Part shown: piece by piece, positions 18,408-27,356 of the stretch
Layout: each line of letters opens with the position of its first letter
Numbering within the stretch: position 1 is the first letter of the stretch
From: Roseibium sp. MMSF_3412
Lineage (GTDB): Bacteria > Pseudomonadota > Alphaproteobacteria > Rhizobiales > Stappiaceae
Direction: 5' to 3'
Assembly: GCF_030733265.1 (NCBI RefSeq)
Contig: NZ_JASHJI010000002.1
Coordinates: 495,402 to 559,401, forward strand
DNA: 64,000 bases
Translations under genes and position numbers: made by a program
Notes under the pieces: model-generated
Told to the model about the DNA's origin: nothing
The model's input: only the letters and a program-made list of their open reading frames with translations
Database searches by the model: none

Positions 18408-19604
18408 ATGAACGTTCTGCCAGAGAGGTTTTTGAGAGATCTTCTCACGCTCCGTTCCTTCGGTGCGAGTGGAGTGGGCAAGGGAGTGGTGCGTCCGGCA
18501 TTTTCCGAACCGGACGTGGCTGCCAGAAAGTGGCTGATCAAACAGTTGGAGGCGGCGGGTCTGTCCCCGCATGTGGATCCTGCGGGCAACGTCTTTGGCC
18601 TGACCGATGCTCCATCCATGCTCTTGGGGTCTCACTCCGATACCCAACCCGAGGGAGGCTGGCTGGATGGCGCCCTGGGTGTCATCGTCGCACTGGAGAT
18701 CGCACGTGCTGCGAAAGAGGCAGGTGGTCCACCGGTGTCAGTCGTGAACTTTCAGGATGAAGAAGGGCGGTTTGGCTCGCTGACCGGATCCAGCATTTAT
18801 TCAGGCATGACAACACTTGCCGAGGCCGACGCATTCACCGACATGACCGGCGTCTCTTTCCGCGATGCCAGGTCTTCAATGGCGGATCTTGCGGGGGAAT
18901 TCGTGCCACAGAACCGGTTCCTGGGTTTCATTGAGTTACATATTGAACAGGGCAGCACGCTGCACGACGCGGGCGAGGCAATTGGCGTTGTCACAGATAT
19001 TGTCGGATCGCGCCAACTCCAAGTCACCCTGACAGGTCAGCAAAATCACGCTGGCACAACGCTGATGCACCAGCGAAAAGATGCGTTCCAGGCGCTGTCG
19101 GCATTCAACGCCGCGCTAAACGACCGCCTTCGAAACATTGTCACACCCCGCACAGTCTGGACGATTGGCCGGGTACAGCTGCGGCCCAATGCCCCCTCCA
19201 TTGTGCCCGGTGAAGTGGTGTTCGACGTGCAATGGCGCGATGTTGATGACGATCGGCTGGCCCGGATGGAAACTCTTGTTCGCGATCTTGTTGCCGAAAT
19301 CGCCGGTGACCATGAAATGCAGGCTGAAATCGTGCCGATCAAGGCGCTGCAGCCGGTTCCAATGGACGCCCGCTTGCGCGCGGCCTTGAGCGCCGCAGCT
19401 GAGACGCAGGCCCCGGGTGAATGGCGCGAGATGCCGTCGGGTGCCTTGCACGACGCGTCAAACATGGCCCGGTTGATGCCGTCAGCGATGTTGTTTGTTC
19501 CCTCGATAGACGGGATCAGCCACGATTTTGCCGAAGACACGCGTGAGGACGACCTGATAACCGGCCTGCGTGTGATGGCGGACGCCGTCAGCCGGCTAAA
19601 CTGA
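18408..19604 (+). CDS. M20-family Zn-dependent hydrolase (N-carbamoyl-L-amino acid hydrolase / allantoate amidohydrolase type)
   Basis: A 398-residue M20 metallohydrolase. The bimetal ligands are predicted as H76 (GSHSDT), D87 (GWLDGALG), E118/E119 (FQDEEGRFG) and a histidine in ELHIEQG near residue 182. The phrase [20 protein letters not shown] is characteristic of the hydantoinase/carbamoylase branch. These enzymes cleave N-carbamoyl or ureido groups from amino acids or purine-derived acids. GAAAGGTCAAG precedes the ATG. A hydratase gene follows in the same direction; the pair does not form a pathway I recognise. Confidence 0.82.
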   Translation: MNVLPERFLRDLLTLRSFGASGVGKGVVRPAFSEPDVAARKWLIKQLEAAGLSPHVDPAGNVFGLTDAPSMLLGSHSDTQPEGGWLDGALGVIVALEIARAAKEAGGPPVSVVNFQDEEGRFGSLTGSSIYSGMTTLAEADAFTDMTGVSFRDARSSMADLAGEFVPQNRFLGFIELHIEQGSTLHDAGEAIGVVTDIVGSRQLQVTLTGQQNHAGTTLMHQRKDAFQALSAFNAALNDRLRNIVTPRTVWTIGRVQLRPNAPSIVPGEVVFDVQWRDVDDDRLARMETLVRDLVAEIAGDHEMQAEIVPIKALQPVPMDARLRAALSAAAETQAPGEWREMPSGALHDASNMARLMPSAMLFVPSIDGISHDFAEDTREDDLITGLRVMADAVSRLN

Positions 19605-19714
19605 AACGATTGTCTGACCAGAGCCCCAAGCGGCAATTGCCTGGCCGCGTCGGAGTTGTGCAGGACGGTCAGAGCGGCGACTGTCTCGCACGGGCGCTGG
19701 AAGGAGTTACCTGG

Positions 19715-20527
19715 ATGTCGGCTACGATGGAAGATACCATGATCGAGGCCTGTGCCGCCGAACTGCTTGAGGCCTATGACAAGGGCCGCCAGGTTGCGTC
19801 ACTTGCCGATCGCAATCCGGCTTTTGACGCCGAAACGGCGTATTCCATCGCCCACAGGGTCACCGCACTGCGTGAGGCCCGGGGCGAGCGGAGGGTGGGC
19901 CGCAAGATCGGGTTCACGAACCGTTCAATCTGGCCGCTCTACGACGTCACGGGCCCGATGTGGGGGCCGGTCTGGGATACGACCCTGCATGATATCGGCG
20001 AAGGATCGCACAGACTGCCGAAATTGCCCGAGCCGCGGCTTGAGCCCGAGATTGTATTCAGCCTGAAATCCGCACCCCGGGCGGGGATGAGCGAGACCGA
20101 GCTTGCCGGATGCATCGACTGGGTGTCACACGGGTTTGAGGTCGTATTTTCACCTTTCCCCGGCTGGCGCTTTTCCGACGCTGACTGCGCCGCCGCATTC
20201 GGCTTGCACGGCGCGCTCTATCTCGGCCCGAGACAGCCCCTGACGCAATCCGTTGTCGAACAGTTGCCGCGCTTTCGTGTGGTGCTTGAGGGGCCGCGCG
20301 GCAAGCGGCTTGACGGCTGCGGCGCGGACGTGCTCGACGGTCCGCTCACGGCGCTCGGGCATCTCCTCGACACTCTGGCAGCCGACGGCGATGCGCCGCA
20401 GCTGAGCGCGGGAGAGATCGTTACCACCGGAACCCTGACCGATGCCGTGCCGATCATGCCTGGTGGTCGCTGGACCACCCGGCTCGACGGCATCGATCTG
20501 CCGGGGGCAGCGATCAACTTTATCTAG
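19715..20527 (+). CDS. 2-keto-4-pentenoate hydratase / fumarylacetoacetate hydrolase-fold enzyme
   Basis: A 270-residue protein of the FAH/MhpD fold. Visible elements are GRKIGFTNRSIWPLYDVTGP, the acidic metal-site segment EPEIVFSL, and the C-terminal ITTGTLTDA-like strand (VTTGTLTDAVPIMPGG). MhpD-type enzymes hydrate 2-hydroxy-dienoates; related decarboxylases act on oxalocrotonate. I chose the ATG at 19715, with GGAAGGAG 8 bp upstream, over a TTG at 19610 that adds 35 unconserved residues and leaves only 5 bp after the previous stop. No ring-cleavage partner genes are next to it, so the substrate is open. Confidence 0.75.
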   Translation: MSATMEDTMIEACAAELLEAYDKGRQVASLADRNPAFDAETAYSIAHRVTALREARGERRVGRKIGFTNRSIWPLYDVTGPMWGPVWDTTLHDIGEGSHRLPKLPEPRLEPEIVFSLKSAPRAGMSETELAGCIDWVSHGFEVVFSPFPGWRFSDADCAAAFGLHGALYLGPRQPLTQSVVEQLPRFRVVLEGPRGKRLDGCGADVLDGPLTALGHLLDTLAADGDAPQLSAGEIVTTGTLTDAVPIMPGGRWTTRLDGIDLPGAAINFI

Positions 20528-20562
20528 GTGACGGAAAGTGGTTCACCCGGCGGGCCGCCCGG

Positions 20563-21480
20563 CTATTTGCCGGCCCTGGCGGCAGCCCGTTCCCGCTGCG
20601 CAACATAAAGGCCCGAGCCGAAAATCACCGCTGCTCCGATAAAGGTCATCTCGTCGGGGATTTCTCCCAGGAACCAGAACGCCAGCAACGCCGCCCAGAT
20701 CAGCTTCAGGAAGTCGAAGGGCATGACGGCGGTTGGCTCCGTTTCCTTCAGGGCCTGGCTCAGACTGACCTGGGCAACCGATCCGGCAAAACCGATGAAC
20801 AGCAGCCAGCCCCAGGCCCAAAGGGTCGGGTCCTTCCAGACCCAGAGGGCCGGGCCGATCGAAAACACCGACAGGAAGATCCCCATCCAGGCGACGATGG
20901 CAACGCTGCTCTCCGTGCGCGACAGGCCCTTGACGATGATCAGTGCAAGCGACCACAGAAGCGCTGCGGCGATGACCAGCAGGGCGCCGGTCTCCACGAC
21001 GGCGAGGCCCGGCCGCAGGATGATCAGCATGCCGACGAAGCCGAGGCCGATCGCGGTCCATCTTCTCAGCCGGATCTTTTCCTTGAAGATCAGGACGCTC
21101 AGGACCGAGGTAAAGATCGGGGCCGTGAAACCGAGCGCGGTGACCTTTGCGAGCGGCGTTATGGCCAATGCCGTGAAGAAAAGGAACATCGCCGCTATGT
21201 TCACGACCCCGCGCAGCGCATGAAGGCCGAACCGGCTTGTCCGCATCTGCACAAATCCCGGCCCGATCAGCAAGGGCACAAGAAAGGCGAGTCCGAACAG
21301 GTTGCGAAAGAAGGCGATCTGAAAGGGATGGAGCTCGCTGGACGCAACCCGGACAGAAAAGTGCATGACCGCAAAGGCGACGGTCGAGGCACACATCATC
21401 ACCACTCCCCGAATGACCGGCGACTGGCTCTTCCAGGAGGCGCCGAGCCCCGCAAAGCTTCCAGGATGGAAAGGGTTCAC
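20563..21480 (-). CDS. DMT-superfamily (EamA) transporter
   Basis: A 305-residue inner-membrane protein with ten predicted transmembrane helices in two EamA repeats (residues ~20-155 and ~165-300). Repeat signs are the F-R-N-L-F segment after helix 2 and the duplicated small/aromatic-rich helices ending in FKEKIRLRRW and FLGEIPDEMTF. DMT proteins move metabolites, often as exporters; no ligand can be assigned. It begins with GTG at 21480 (GAGAGTAGG upstream). It converges with the hydratase gene, with 35 bp between stops. Confidence 0.82.
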   Translation of the reverse strand: MNPFHPGSFAGLGASWKSQSPVIRGVVMMCASTVAFAVMHFSVRVASSELHPFQIAFFRNLFGLAFLVPLLIGPGFVQMRTSRFGLHALRGVVNIAAMFLFFTALAITPLAKVTALGFTAPIFTSVLSVLIFKEKIRLRRWTAIGLGFVGMLIILRPGLAVVETGALLVIAAALLWSLALIIVKGLSRTESSVAIVAWMGIFLSVFSIGPALWVWKDPTLWAWGWLLFIGFAGSVAQVSLSQALKETEPTAVMPFDFLKLIWAALLAFWFLGEIPDEMTFIGAAVIFGSGLYVAQRERAAARAGK

Positions 21481-21707
21481 GGTCGCCTACTCTCGTCCTG
21501 CACCTGACCGAACTCTGCCGGTCTGAACAGGACGCCGGTTTCCGGGACCGCACCGATCGGCCTTGGGGTGACCGCGTTGCTCGGGTGTGCCTGGCGGTGC
21601 CTCTTCAACAGGCCCGGGCCGACAGCATGAACCCGGATACCATCAACGCACCGGGCACGACATGATTTTGTTTTCAGGATGATGTGCATGAAGTAAGGCG
21701 CCAGACC

Positions 21708-22895
21708 CTAAAGACCGAGCTCAAGGGCCCTGAGCAGGCGGAACCGGGTCTTTCCCGTCTTGCCGCCAAGCGAAATCACGAAGGGCACCAGGCCGTCTTT
21801 GCTGGTGTTCACATATCCCGCCAGGGCTTTCACACCGGGGATCGTGCCTGTCTTGTAGCGCGATCCGGCCTTGGTCCTGGGGAGCAACTCGGCGTGCGGC
21901 GCAAACTCGGCCAGCACTCTGGCAAGGCCCTGGGTGGAGAAGCGGTTCTTGGTGCTGATGCCCGAGCCCTCCTTGAGGTCGATGCCTTCGGTGATGCCAT
22001 GTTCGGCAAGGATCGCCTCCGCGACTTTTTGCGACTTTGCAAGGCTGACCGGTCCGCCGAGACGGTGCGCGCCAACTTCCAGGAAGATCTGGTTGGCGAC
22101 ATAGTTGTTCGACCCCAGCAGCATCTGGGTCAAGATCTCCGGCAGGGTGCGGGATTGCCGGTGTACGTGGACGGGCTCAAGTCCCTTGGGGATGGATCCG
22201 GTCGATATCTCGCCTTCAACGCTGCCACCGGCCTTTCCGATAAAGACGGCAAGAAGCTCGCCGGCGTAGCGCACGCCGACGGAAGGGTCTTCCTGGGCAA
22301 GGCTGATGCGGCCGCGTCCCTTTGGGCCGCGTTTGAGGAACTGGCTCACCGCCAGGGGCGTGATCGGCGTTTGCTTTTCTGCGGAGCGGACGGATTTTCC
22401 CTTTTTGACGGCATGGATCGTGTTGAAGTTAACCGCAAGCGCCGAATTGAGGGCGTCATACGCCCTGCCGGTGTCCTCAATGCCGGGGATGCGCAGCTCT
22501 TGAGGATAGTAACTTGCGTCAAGAACCATGCCCGCGAACGGCTCCTTGCCGGTTGCTGCGACAAGCTTAGGCGCGAGCAGCGCAAGCTCCTCGGAGACAA
22601 GGAAGGGATCACCGCCGCCGCGCACATAAAGCACCCTGTCGCTGTCCAGGTAAAACCGGGTCTGGAACCGGTGGTCACTCCCCAGAACCTCCATCGCCAG
22701 CCATGCGGTGACGATCTTGGCGACGGACGCAGGGACAAAGGACTTCCCAGCGTTTTGCGCCACCAGCTCATTGCCCTCGCCATCCAGCACCAGCACGACA
22801 CCCGACGGTGCAATGCCGGCGACCTTTTCCTTGATGCCGGCCAACGCGGGCGCACAAAAAAGAACAACGGCAAGGGCGAAGGAAAGCAGGCGCAT
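21708..22895 (-). CDS. dacB: D-alanyl-D-alanine carboxypeptidase/endopeptidase, PBP4 type (S13)
   Basis: A 395-residue periplasmic penicillin-binding protein of family S13. It has a signal peptide MRLLSFALAVVLFCAPALAG, the SxxK motif S57-V-A-K60 (PASVAKIVTAW), the SxN motif in LGSNNYVANQ, and KTG in YKTGTIPGVKALAGY. It trims or cleaves peptidoglycan stem peptides. At 395 residues it is shorter than E. coli DacB, implying a smaller insert domain. I start it at the ATG at 22895 (GGAGCCTTC before it), because the upstream 34 residues of the open frame precede a perfect signal sequence. Confidence 0.88.
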   Translation of the reverse strand: MRLLSFALAVVLFCAPALAGIKEKVAGIAPSGVVLVLDGEGNELVAQNAGKSFVPASVAKIVTAWLAMEVLGSDHRFQTRFYLDSDRVLYVRGGGDPFLVSEELALLAPKLVAATGKEPFAGMVLDASYYPQELRIPGIEDTGRAYDALNSALAVNFNTIHAVKKGKSVRSAEKQTPITPLAVSQFLKRGPKGRGRISLAQEDPSVGVRYAGELLAVFIGKAGGSVEGEISTGSIPKGLEPVHVHRQSRTLPEILTQMLLGSNNYVANQIFLEVGAHRLGGPVSLAKSQKVAEAILAEHGITEGIDLKEGSGISTKNRFSTQGLARVLAEFAPHAELLPRTKAGSRYKTGTIPGVKALAGYVNTSKDGLVPFVISLGGKTGKTRFRLLRALELGL

Positions 22896-23286
22896 GAAGG
22901 CTCCAGTCAGCCGCTGTTCCGGCGGCCGGTAGAAAAGGATACGGACTCGCAATTCAACCGGAACTTCGACTGCTTGTGAATACTCCATATGAAACATGTC
23001 AAATCTGAGCGGTATGGGACGATTGCGGTGAAGGTCCTCTTCCCGTCCATCTGGTGATTTCGTTGTGTTCGCATTGAATGTCGGCGTTCGGGCTCAAGCG
23101 TCAACGCGGCGAATTTCCGATTTGAGTGCACAAAGCCATCGCATGTTTTTGGTGCGCTAACATCTGGTCAGAGCCCATGGAAGACCTTGTGCGCGGTGCG
23201 CTGAACTTGAAACCTGGGCGGGAAACCAACACGGCAAGATGCAATGCAAGCCGGTTTTCCCAGTCACTTTGTGATTTGAAATTTGG

Positions 23287-24612
23287 ATGATGACGGTCAT
23301 GCTTCGGGTCATGAGCAGCGACGCCAAAAAGACAGAATCCGACCAGATGTTCTACGCTGCCGAGCAGGCAGGATTGAAGTTGGCCATCAAGGGCAGGATC
23401 ATTACGGTCGTGTTCGTTGCGGCCTTTATGGCACTTACCCGTGGTGCTGAGCGGGCGCCGGACTTCATCCTGGGCGGTTCGCTGTTCGTAGCGCTCGGGC
23501 TGCTTCATTTCCGCATCATCGGATCGTCCATTGACCGGCCCTGGGTGAAATACGTCTTCATCACCATCGACATTTTCTTGCTGAGTGCGGCAGTGGCCTT
23601 CCTGCCCGCCGAGCCGATAAGTCAGGTTCCGCAGGTGATGATCTTCCGGTTTCAGGTGTTCCCCTTCTATTTTCTCATCCTGGCGGTTGCCGCTTTCAGT
23701 TTCTCACCGGGCCTTGTTTTCTGGTCGGGTGTGGCGGGCGCGGCCGGATGGATGGCGGCATTTCTCTACATTCGCTCGGGTATGGAGCGGATTTTGGAAT
23801 GGGGTGATATCCCCTTGAACCCGACGCCGGAAGAGTTTCTCGCCGTCTTTCTGGACGTGGATTTCGCGGCCTCGGGCACGCGGATGCAGGAGGCTACGAT
23901 CTTCTTCGTCGTGGCAACGCTGATTGCCATCGTCATGCGACGGGCGCGCGGCGTTGTTCTTCGTCAACTGGAGGCCGAACGGGGCGTTGCCGCGATTTCG
24001 CAGTTGTTCGGTCGCTTTGTCCCCAAAGCGGTTGCCGATTCCATGATCCGGCATGAAGGGGCACTCGCCCCGGTGGAACGCGAAGCGACAGTTCTCATAG
24101 CGGATGTGGTGGGTTTCACGGCGCTGACCGAGACCAAGGGAGCCCAGGCGATTGTTGATACGTTCAACGCCTACTTCGAAGCCGCCTCCGAGGTAATCGG
24201 CACGCATAACGGGGTCGTGACCCAGTTTATCGGCGATGCCATGCTTGCCACGTTCAACGTGCCCGCAGAAGATCCGGAGCACAGGCGACGCGCAATCGAT
24301 GCTGCGACCGATCTGTTAAAGCTGGTGCAATCGACCACGTTTGCAGGCGAAAGGTTGGAAATCCGGGTGGGTGTCAGCACCGGACCCGTGATTGCCGGAA
24401 ATGTCGGTGGTGGGGGCCGGGTTGCCTACACCGTCTATGGTGAACCGGTCAATCTCGCCTCGCGCCTTGAAGCGCTGAACAAGGAGCGGGGAACATCGAT
24501 CCTGGTTTCCGGGACAACGGCTGAAGGGGCAAATGAGAGCGGGCTCTCAAAAGTCGGCCAGGTTGATGTGAGGGGCGTCAGCGAGCCTGTGGACATCTAC
24601 AGCTTGGCGTAG
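23287..24612 (+). CDS. Membrane-bound class III adenylate/guanylate cyclase
   Basis: A 441-residue cyclase. Residues ~35-220 hold about five or six transmembrane helices, residues ~221-262 a linker with GRFVPKAVADSMI, and residues ~265-440 the catalytic domain. Metal-binding aspartates are predicted as D273 (LIADVVGFTAL) and D317 (QFIGDAMLATF), with the GRVAYTVYGEPVNLASRLEA segment after them. The substrate-selecting lysine usually four residues before the second Asp is Q313, so purine specificity is uncertain. The start could also be Met5 or Met9; no clear ribosome site decides. It is a single gene with no visible partner. Confidence 0.82.
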   Translation: MMTVMLRVMSSDAKKTESDQMFYAAEQAGLKLAIKGRIITVVFVAAFMALTRGAERAPDFILGGSLFVALGLLHFRIIGSSIDRPWVKYVFITIDIFLLSAAVAFLPAEPISQVPQVMIFRFQVFPFYFLILAVAAFSFSPGLVFWSGVAGAAGWMAAFLYIRSGMERILEWGDIPLNPTPEEFLAVFLDVDFAASGTRMQEATIFFVVATLIAIVMRRARGVVLRQLEAERGVAAISQLFGRFVPKAVADSMIRHEGALAPVEREATVLIADVVGFTALTETKGAQAIVDTFNAYFEAASEVIGTHNGVVTQFIGDAMLATFNVPAEDPEHRRRAIDAATDLLKLVQSTTFAGERLEIRVGVSTGPVIAGNVGGGGRVAYTVYGEPVNLASRLEALNKERGTSILVSGTTAEGANESGLSKVGQVDVRGVSEPVDIYSLA

Positions 24613-24741
24613 ATGACGTCGCGCGCAGGTTTGGACCATATGTCCGTTTGGTGGCCCAAAGCGGTCGCTGGTTCCTTGTGCAGCGAAGGTCCGCTCCGAG
24701 CCCAGAGTTCCGGATGCTGCGCGACACACCAATGGCGGCTC

Positions 24742-25638
24742 TTATCTGCTGATTTCTTTCGCTAGATCGATAAATGCGCGCAGACGGCGGGTCATGTGTT
24801 TCTTGCTGCGATAGTTGAGCGAGTATCGTGGGAGCGGGGGCACTTGGCCTTTCATCACTTCAAAAAGCCGACCTTCTTCAATCAATGGAGCCGCTACATC
24901 CGCATAGAGATACGCTAGTCCCAGGCCTGCTTCGGCATAGGTCAGCATCGACCGCAGGTCATTAACCATCATTCGCGGTCGCGGTGTGACGCTGTAGCGC
25001 CCGTCCGGCCCTTCGAACTCCCAAGGAGCGAGGCGGTCGGCTGATCCTATGGCAAAGCAGATGCCGTCGTGGCCAACTATGTCCTCGGGCTTACTTGGGA
25101 TGCCTTTTGAATTCAGATAGGTTTCTGAGGCGACAATTGCCATGTGGAGATTAGGCCCAACCGGTACTGCATGACTGTCCGGTTCCAACAATGTGTGCGA
25201 ACGGATCGCTGCATCAATCTGTGCTTCAACGAGATCAACCTTTTGGTCATCGTAGATGAGATCAACCTTCACATCCGGATACCGACACGCGAATTCGGCA
25301 ACCAAAGCGTCAAGGAAAGAGGGGCCAGCAGGGTAAGGAGCGGTCAAGCGCAGCGTTCCATTCACGGAATCTTTCTGTTCATCAAGATCCATAACAGCAG
25401 CTTCCAGATCGTTGATCGCTGGCAGACTGCGCTCATAAAGACGTTCGCCAATCGGTGTCAGCGCCACAGATCGTGTTGACCGTTCGAATAGCCGAACACC
25501 CAGACGCTCTTCAAAGCGTTGCACCGCCTCACTTACAGACCCTGCTTTGAGTTTCAGGTTTTCCGCCGCAGCCCGAAAGCCGTTGGCGCGGGCGACTTCG
25601 ACAAACACCGTCATGTCGCTGAGTTGGTTGCGCTGCAT
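24742..25638 (-). CDS. LysR-family transcriptional regulator
   Basis: A 298-residue LysR regulator: N-terminal winged HTH (MTVFVEVARANGFRAAAENL, then SVSEAVQRFEERLGVRLFER) and a C-terminal periplasmic-binding-fold effector domain. It resembles the CrgA/AaeR-like branch with a DKVDLVEAQIDAAIRSH-type region. It diverges from the ABM-NTF2-PNPOx operon across ~105 bp that contain two strong inverted repeats, one directly at its own start codon, so autorepression plus activation of the operon is likely. Confidence 0.88.
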   Translation of the reverse strand: MQRNQLSDMTVFVEVARANGFRAAAENLKLKAGSVSEAVQRFEERLGVRLFERSTRSVALTPIGERLYERSLPAINDLEAAVMDLDEQKDSVNGTLRLTAPYPAGPSFLDALVAEFACRYPDVKVDLIYDDQKVDLVEAQIDAAIRSHTLLEPDSHAVPVGPNLHMAIVASETYLNSKGIPSKPEDIVGHDGICFAIGSADRLAPWEFEGPDGRYSVTPRPRMMVNDLRSMLTYAEAGLGLAYLYADVAAPLIEEGRLFEVMKGQVPPLPRYSLNYRSKKHMTRRLRAFIDLAKEISR

Positions 25639-25639
25639 T

Positions 25640-25655
25640 GTTAGATATTCCTAAC
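25640..25655. promoter_or_regulatory. LysR-type inverted repeat next to the lysR start
   Basis: GTTAG-N6-CTAAC, which contains the T-N11-A core expected of LysR operators. It lies 2 bp upstream of the regulator's ATG, a position suited to autoregulation. Confidence 0.5.
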
Positions 25656-25657
25656 GG

Positions 25658-25689
25658 ATTGTAAGATTGTTCGGTATTAATCTTACAAT
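25658..25689. promoter_or_regulatory. Perfect 11-bp inverted repeat in the divergent promoter
   Basis: ATTGTAAGATT and AATCTTACAAT are exact reverse complements separated by 10 bp, midway between lysR and the ABM gene. The likely binder is the adjacent LysR protein; a TetR-like protein could also use such a site. Confidence 0.55.
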
Positions 25690-25743
25690 AGTAACTCCCT
25701 ATTTTCAAGATCAACAGAAAACTTCAGCGAAAAGGGTCGGCCG

Positions 25744-26055
25744 ATGCCAGAGATTACCGAGATATTCGTTCTCAAAATGAAAGACGCGGATCGCGTTGCT
25801 CCCATCCGCGAACGCGCCAGAGACGATTATCTGTCCCTCGACGGAATCACCTCCTGGAAGACCTTCGTGACCACAGACGAAGAGCGGCCGACCCTTTTCA
25901 CTGAAGTCTACACCTACCCCGACGTTGAGAGTGCCAAGCAGGTGACAGCGCAATTCTCAAAGCGGCCAGCAACGCAGGCGTATCTGGCTGAAATCGAAGA
26001 TGTGATCGTCGGCCAATGGTTCACCGAACCAACTTCTCAAGGAGAGACAAAATGA
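25744..26055 (+). CDS. Small dimeric alpha/beta-barrel protein (ABM-like monooxygenase or similar)
   Basis: A 103-residue protein with the alternating beta-alpha-beta pattern of the ferredoxin-like dimeric barrel (antibiotic-biosynthesis monooxygenase, EthD, stress-responsive barrel). It begins EITEIFVLKMKDADRVAPIRER and ends in a strand with VIVGQWF. No cofactor is expected in this fold. Its TGA overlaps the ATG of the next gene (ATGA), so the two are translationally coupled. As the first gene of a LysR-controlled operon it may oxidise or isomerise a small aromatic or polyketide-like compound (inference). Confidence 0.6.
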   Translation: MPEITEIFVLKMKDADRVAPIRERARDDYLSLDGITSWKTFVTTDEERPTLFTEVYTYPDVESAKQVTAQFSKRPATQAYLAEIEDVIVGQWFTEPTSQGETK

Positions 26056-26447
26056 GCGATATCGATGATGTAAAACACGCCGTGAATGAATGGCTTCAGG
26101 GCCTCGACAGCGGCGATCTGGAGCGCATGATTGCAACCTGCGACCCTGAGGTCGTGATCTGCAACGAGCGCCAGCAAACGACCGTTGGCATTCAGGCTGT
26201 GCGCGACAAATACGGCCCGCGCATCGACGCCAACACCTTCAAGTCCACCTACGACATCGAACACATCCGCGTTTATGGCGACATGGCCATGATGATTGGC
26301 CGTTTCACTGTGGCCTTCACCAGCAAGGAATCCGGTCAGCAGGGCGGCGGCGAAGGTCGTCTGACCCTTTGCTATCGCCGCCATGAAGACGGCTCCTGGA
26401 AGCTGATCCTCGACGTCGACAACAACGACCACCGCGACGCAGCTTGA
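26052..26447 (+). CDS. NTF2-like / SnoaL-fold protein 1
   Basis: A 131-residue cone-fold protein. It has N-terminal helices (DDVKHAVNEWLQGLDSGDLERM), then curved sheet strands ending in LCYRRHEDGSWKLILDVDNND, as in SnoaL and ketosteroid-isomerase relatives. It overlaps the previous gene by 4 bp. The fold serves isomerases, cyclases and hydroxylases, so the activity is open. It is the first of three such proteins in a row. Confidence 0.7.
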   Translation: MSDIDDVKHAVNEWLQGLDSGDLERMIATCDPEVVICNERQQTTVGIQAVRDKYGPRIDANTFKSTYDIEHIRVYGDMAMMIGRFTVAFTSKESGQQGGGEGRLTLCYRRHEDGSWKLILDVDNNDHRDAA

Positions 26448-26457
26448 GGATTCCGAC

Positions 26458-26895
26458 ATGAGCACCCTTCTGGAAGAAGTCCGCCACGAGATCGTTGATA
26501 TTCACGAGTTCTTCGTGGCCTGGTTCAACGGAACAATCGACCGTGATCAATTAGAGCCAAGGCTGTTGTCCCGGTTCGATCCTGACGTGGTTTTCATTCC
26601 CCCGGAAGGGCATGTCGCAGGCGGCTCCGGACTTAAGGCCATGTTCGAACGACGCTACGGCACGAACAAGGATTTCAAAATCCAAATTCGTGACGTCACC
26701 ATTCGCCGCCAGATCGGCACTGTTGTTTTGGCGAACTACACCGAATGGCAGATCGGGGCCACAACCTCGCATCCCTCGAACAATGCCCGCGTCACCAGCG
26801 CCGTGATCGATATGGGGTCGCCCCTCAAGTGGCTGCACATCCATGAGACCTGGCTGCCGGAAGAGGTCCGTACCGCCGGTTCCTTCGATTTCTAA
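26458..26895 (+). CDS. NTF2-like / SnoaL-fold protein 2
   Basis: A 145-residue member of the same cone fold as its neighbours but divergent in sequence. It has helical residues 1-30 (EVRHEIVDIHEFFVAWFNGT), an FDPDVVFIPPEGHVAGGSGL strand-turn, and a C-terminal strand pair with LKWLHIHETWLPEE. It starts 10 bp after the previous stop with GAGGATTCC upstream. Its difference from the flanking paralogues suggests a hetero-oligomer or different steps on one pathway rather than a fresh duplication. Confidence 0.65.
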   Translation: MSTLLEEVRHEIVDIHEFFVAWFNGTIDRDQLEPRLLSRFDPDVVFIPPEGHVAGGSGLKAMFERRYGTNKDFKIQIRDVTIRRQIGTVVLANYTEWQIGATTSHPSNNARVTSAVIDMGSPLKWLHIHETWLPEEVRTAGSFDF

Positions 26896-26934
26896 GCCCC
26901 TGCCACACTCACTCATCAACAAGAGAGATAATAC

Positions 26935-27333
26935 ATGACTGTCACGACCCAACATATCGCCAGGCGCCCTAGAGACATTGCCGATTGCGTGAGCGCCTAC
27001 CTTCAGGAAGGCGATCTCGAAGGCATCGTCTCCATGTTCCACCCTGAATGCGTGATGTTCTTCCCGCCCGACCAGCCCCCAAAAACCGGTATTGAAGGCG
27101 TGCGCGAAGGCTTCAAGGAGATGCTGGACATCCGTCCCAAGATCAACAGCCAAGTAATCAGCGAAGTCATCACAGGCGACACCGCCATGCTGCGCGCAAA
27201 ATGGAGCGTTGTTGCGCCTGACGGGTCCGTGATGGCGGAAGGTGAATCCACGGAAGTTGCCAAGAAACTCGAAAATGGTGGCTGGGGCTACCTGATCGAC
27301 TGCCCCTACGGCCCGCCGGTCATCGCTGACTGA
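26935..27333 (+). CDS. NTF2-like / SnoaL-fold protein 3
   Basis: A 132-residue protein with the SnoaL-like signature order: YLQEGDLEGIVSMFHPECVM, a GVREGFKEMLDI helix, then the TAMLRAKWSVVAPDGSV and WGYLIDCPYGPP strands. It is preceded by AAGAGAGATAATAC. It is closest in layout to NTF2-like protein 1. Together with the other two it makes a run of three cone-fold proteins between the ABM-like and flavin-type genes. Confidence 0.68.
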   Translation: MTVTTQHIARRPRDIADCVSAYLQEGDLEGIVSMFHPECVMFFPPDQPPKTGIEGVREGFKEMLDIRPKINSQVISEVITGDTAMLRAKWSVVAPDGSVMAEGESTEVAKKLENGGWGYLIDCPYGPPVIAD

Positions 27334-27356
27334 GGCACATCGAGAGGACGTTCGTC

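Noticed and set aside
21684..22979. 431-aa open frame opposite dacB
   Set aside because: The opposite strand carries all three penicillin-binding motifs and a signal peptide; this frame has none.
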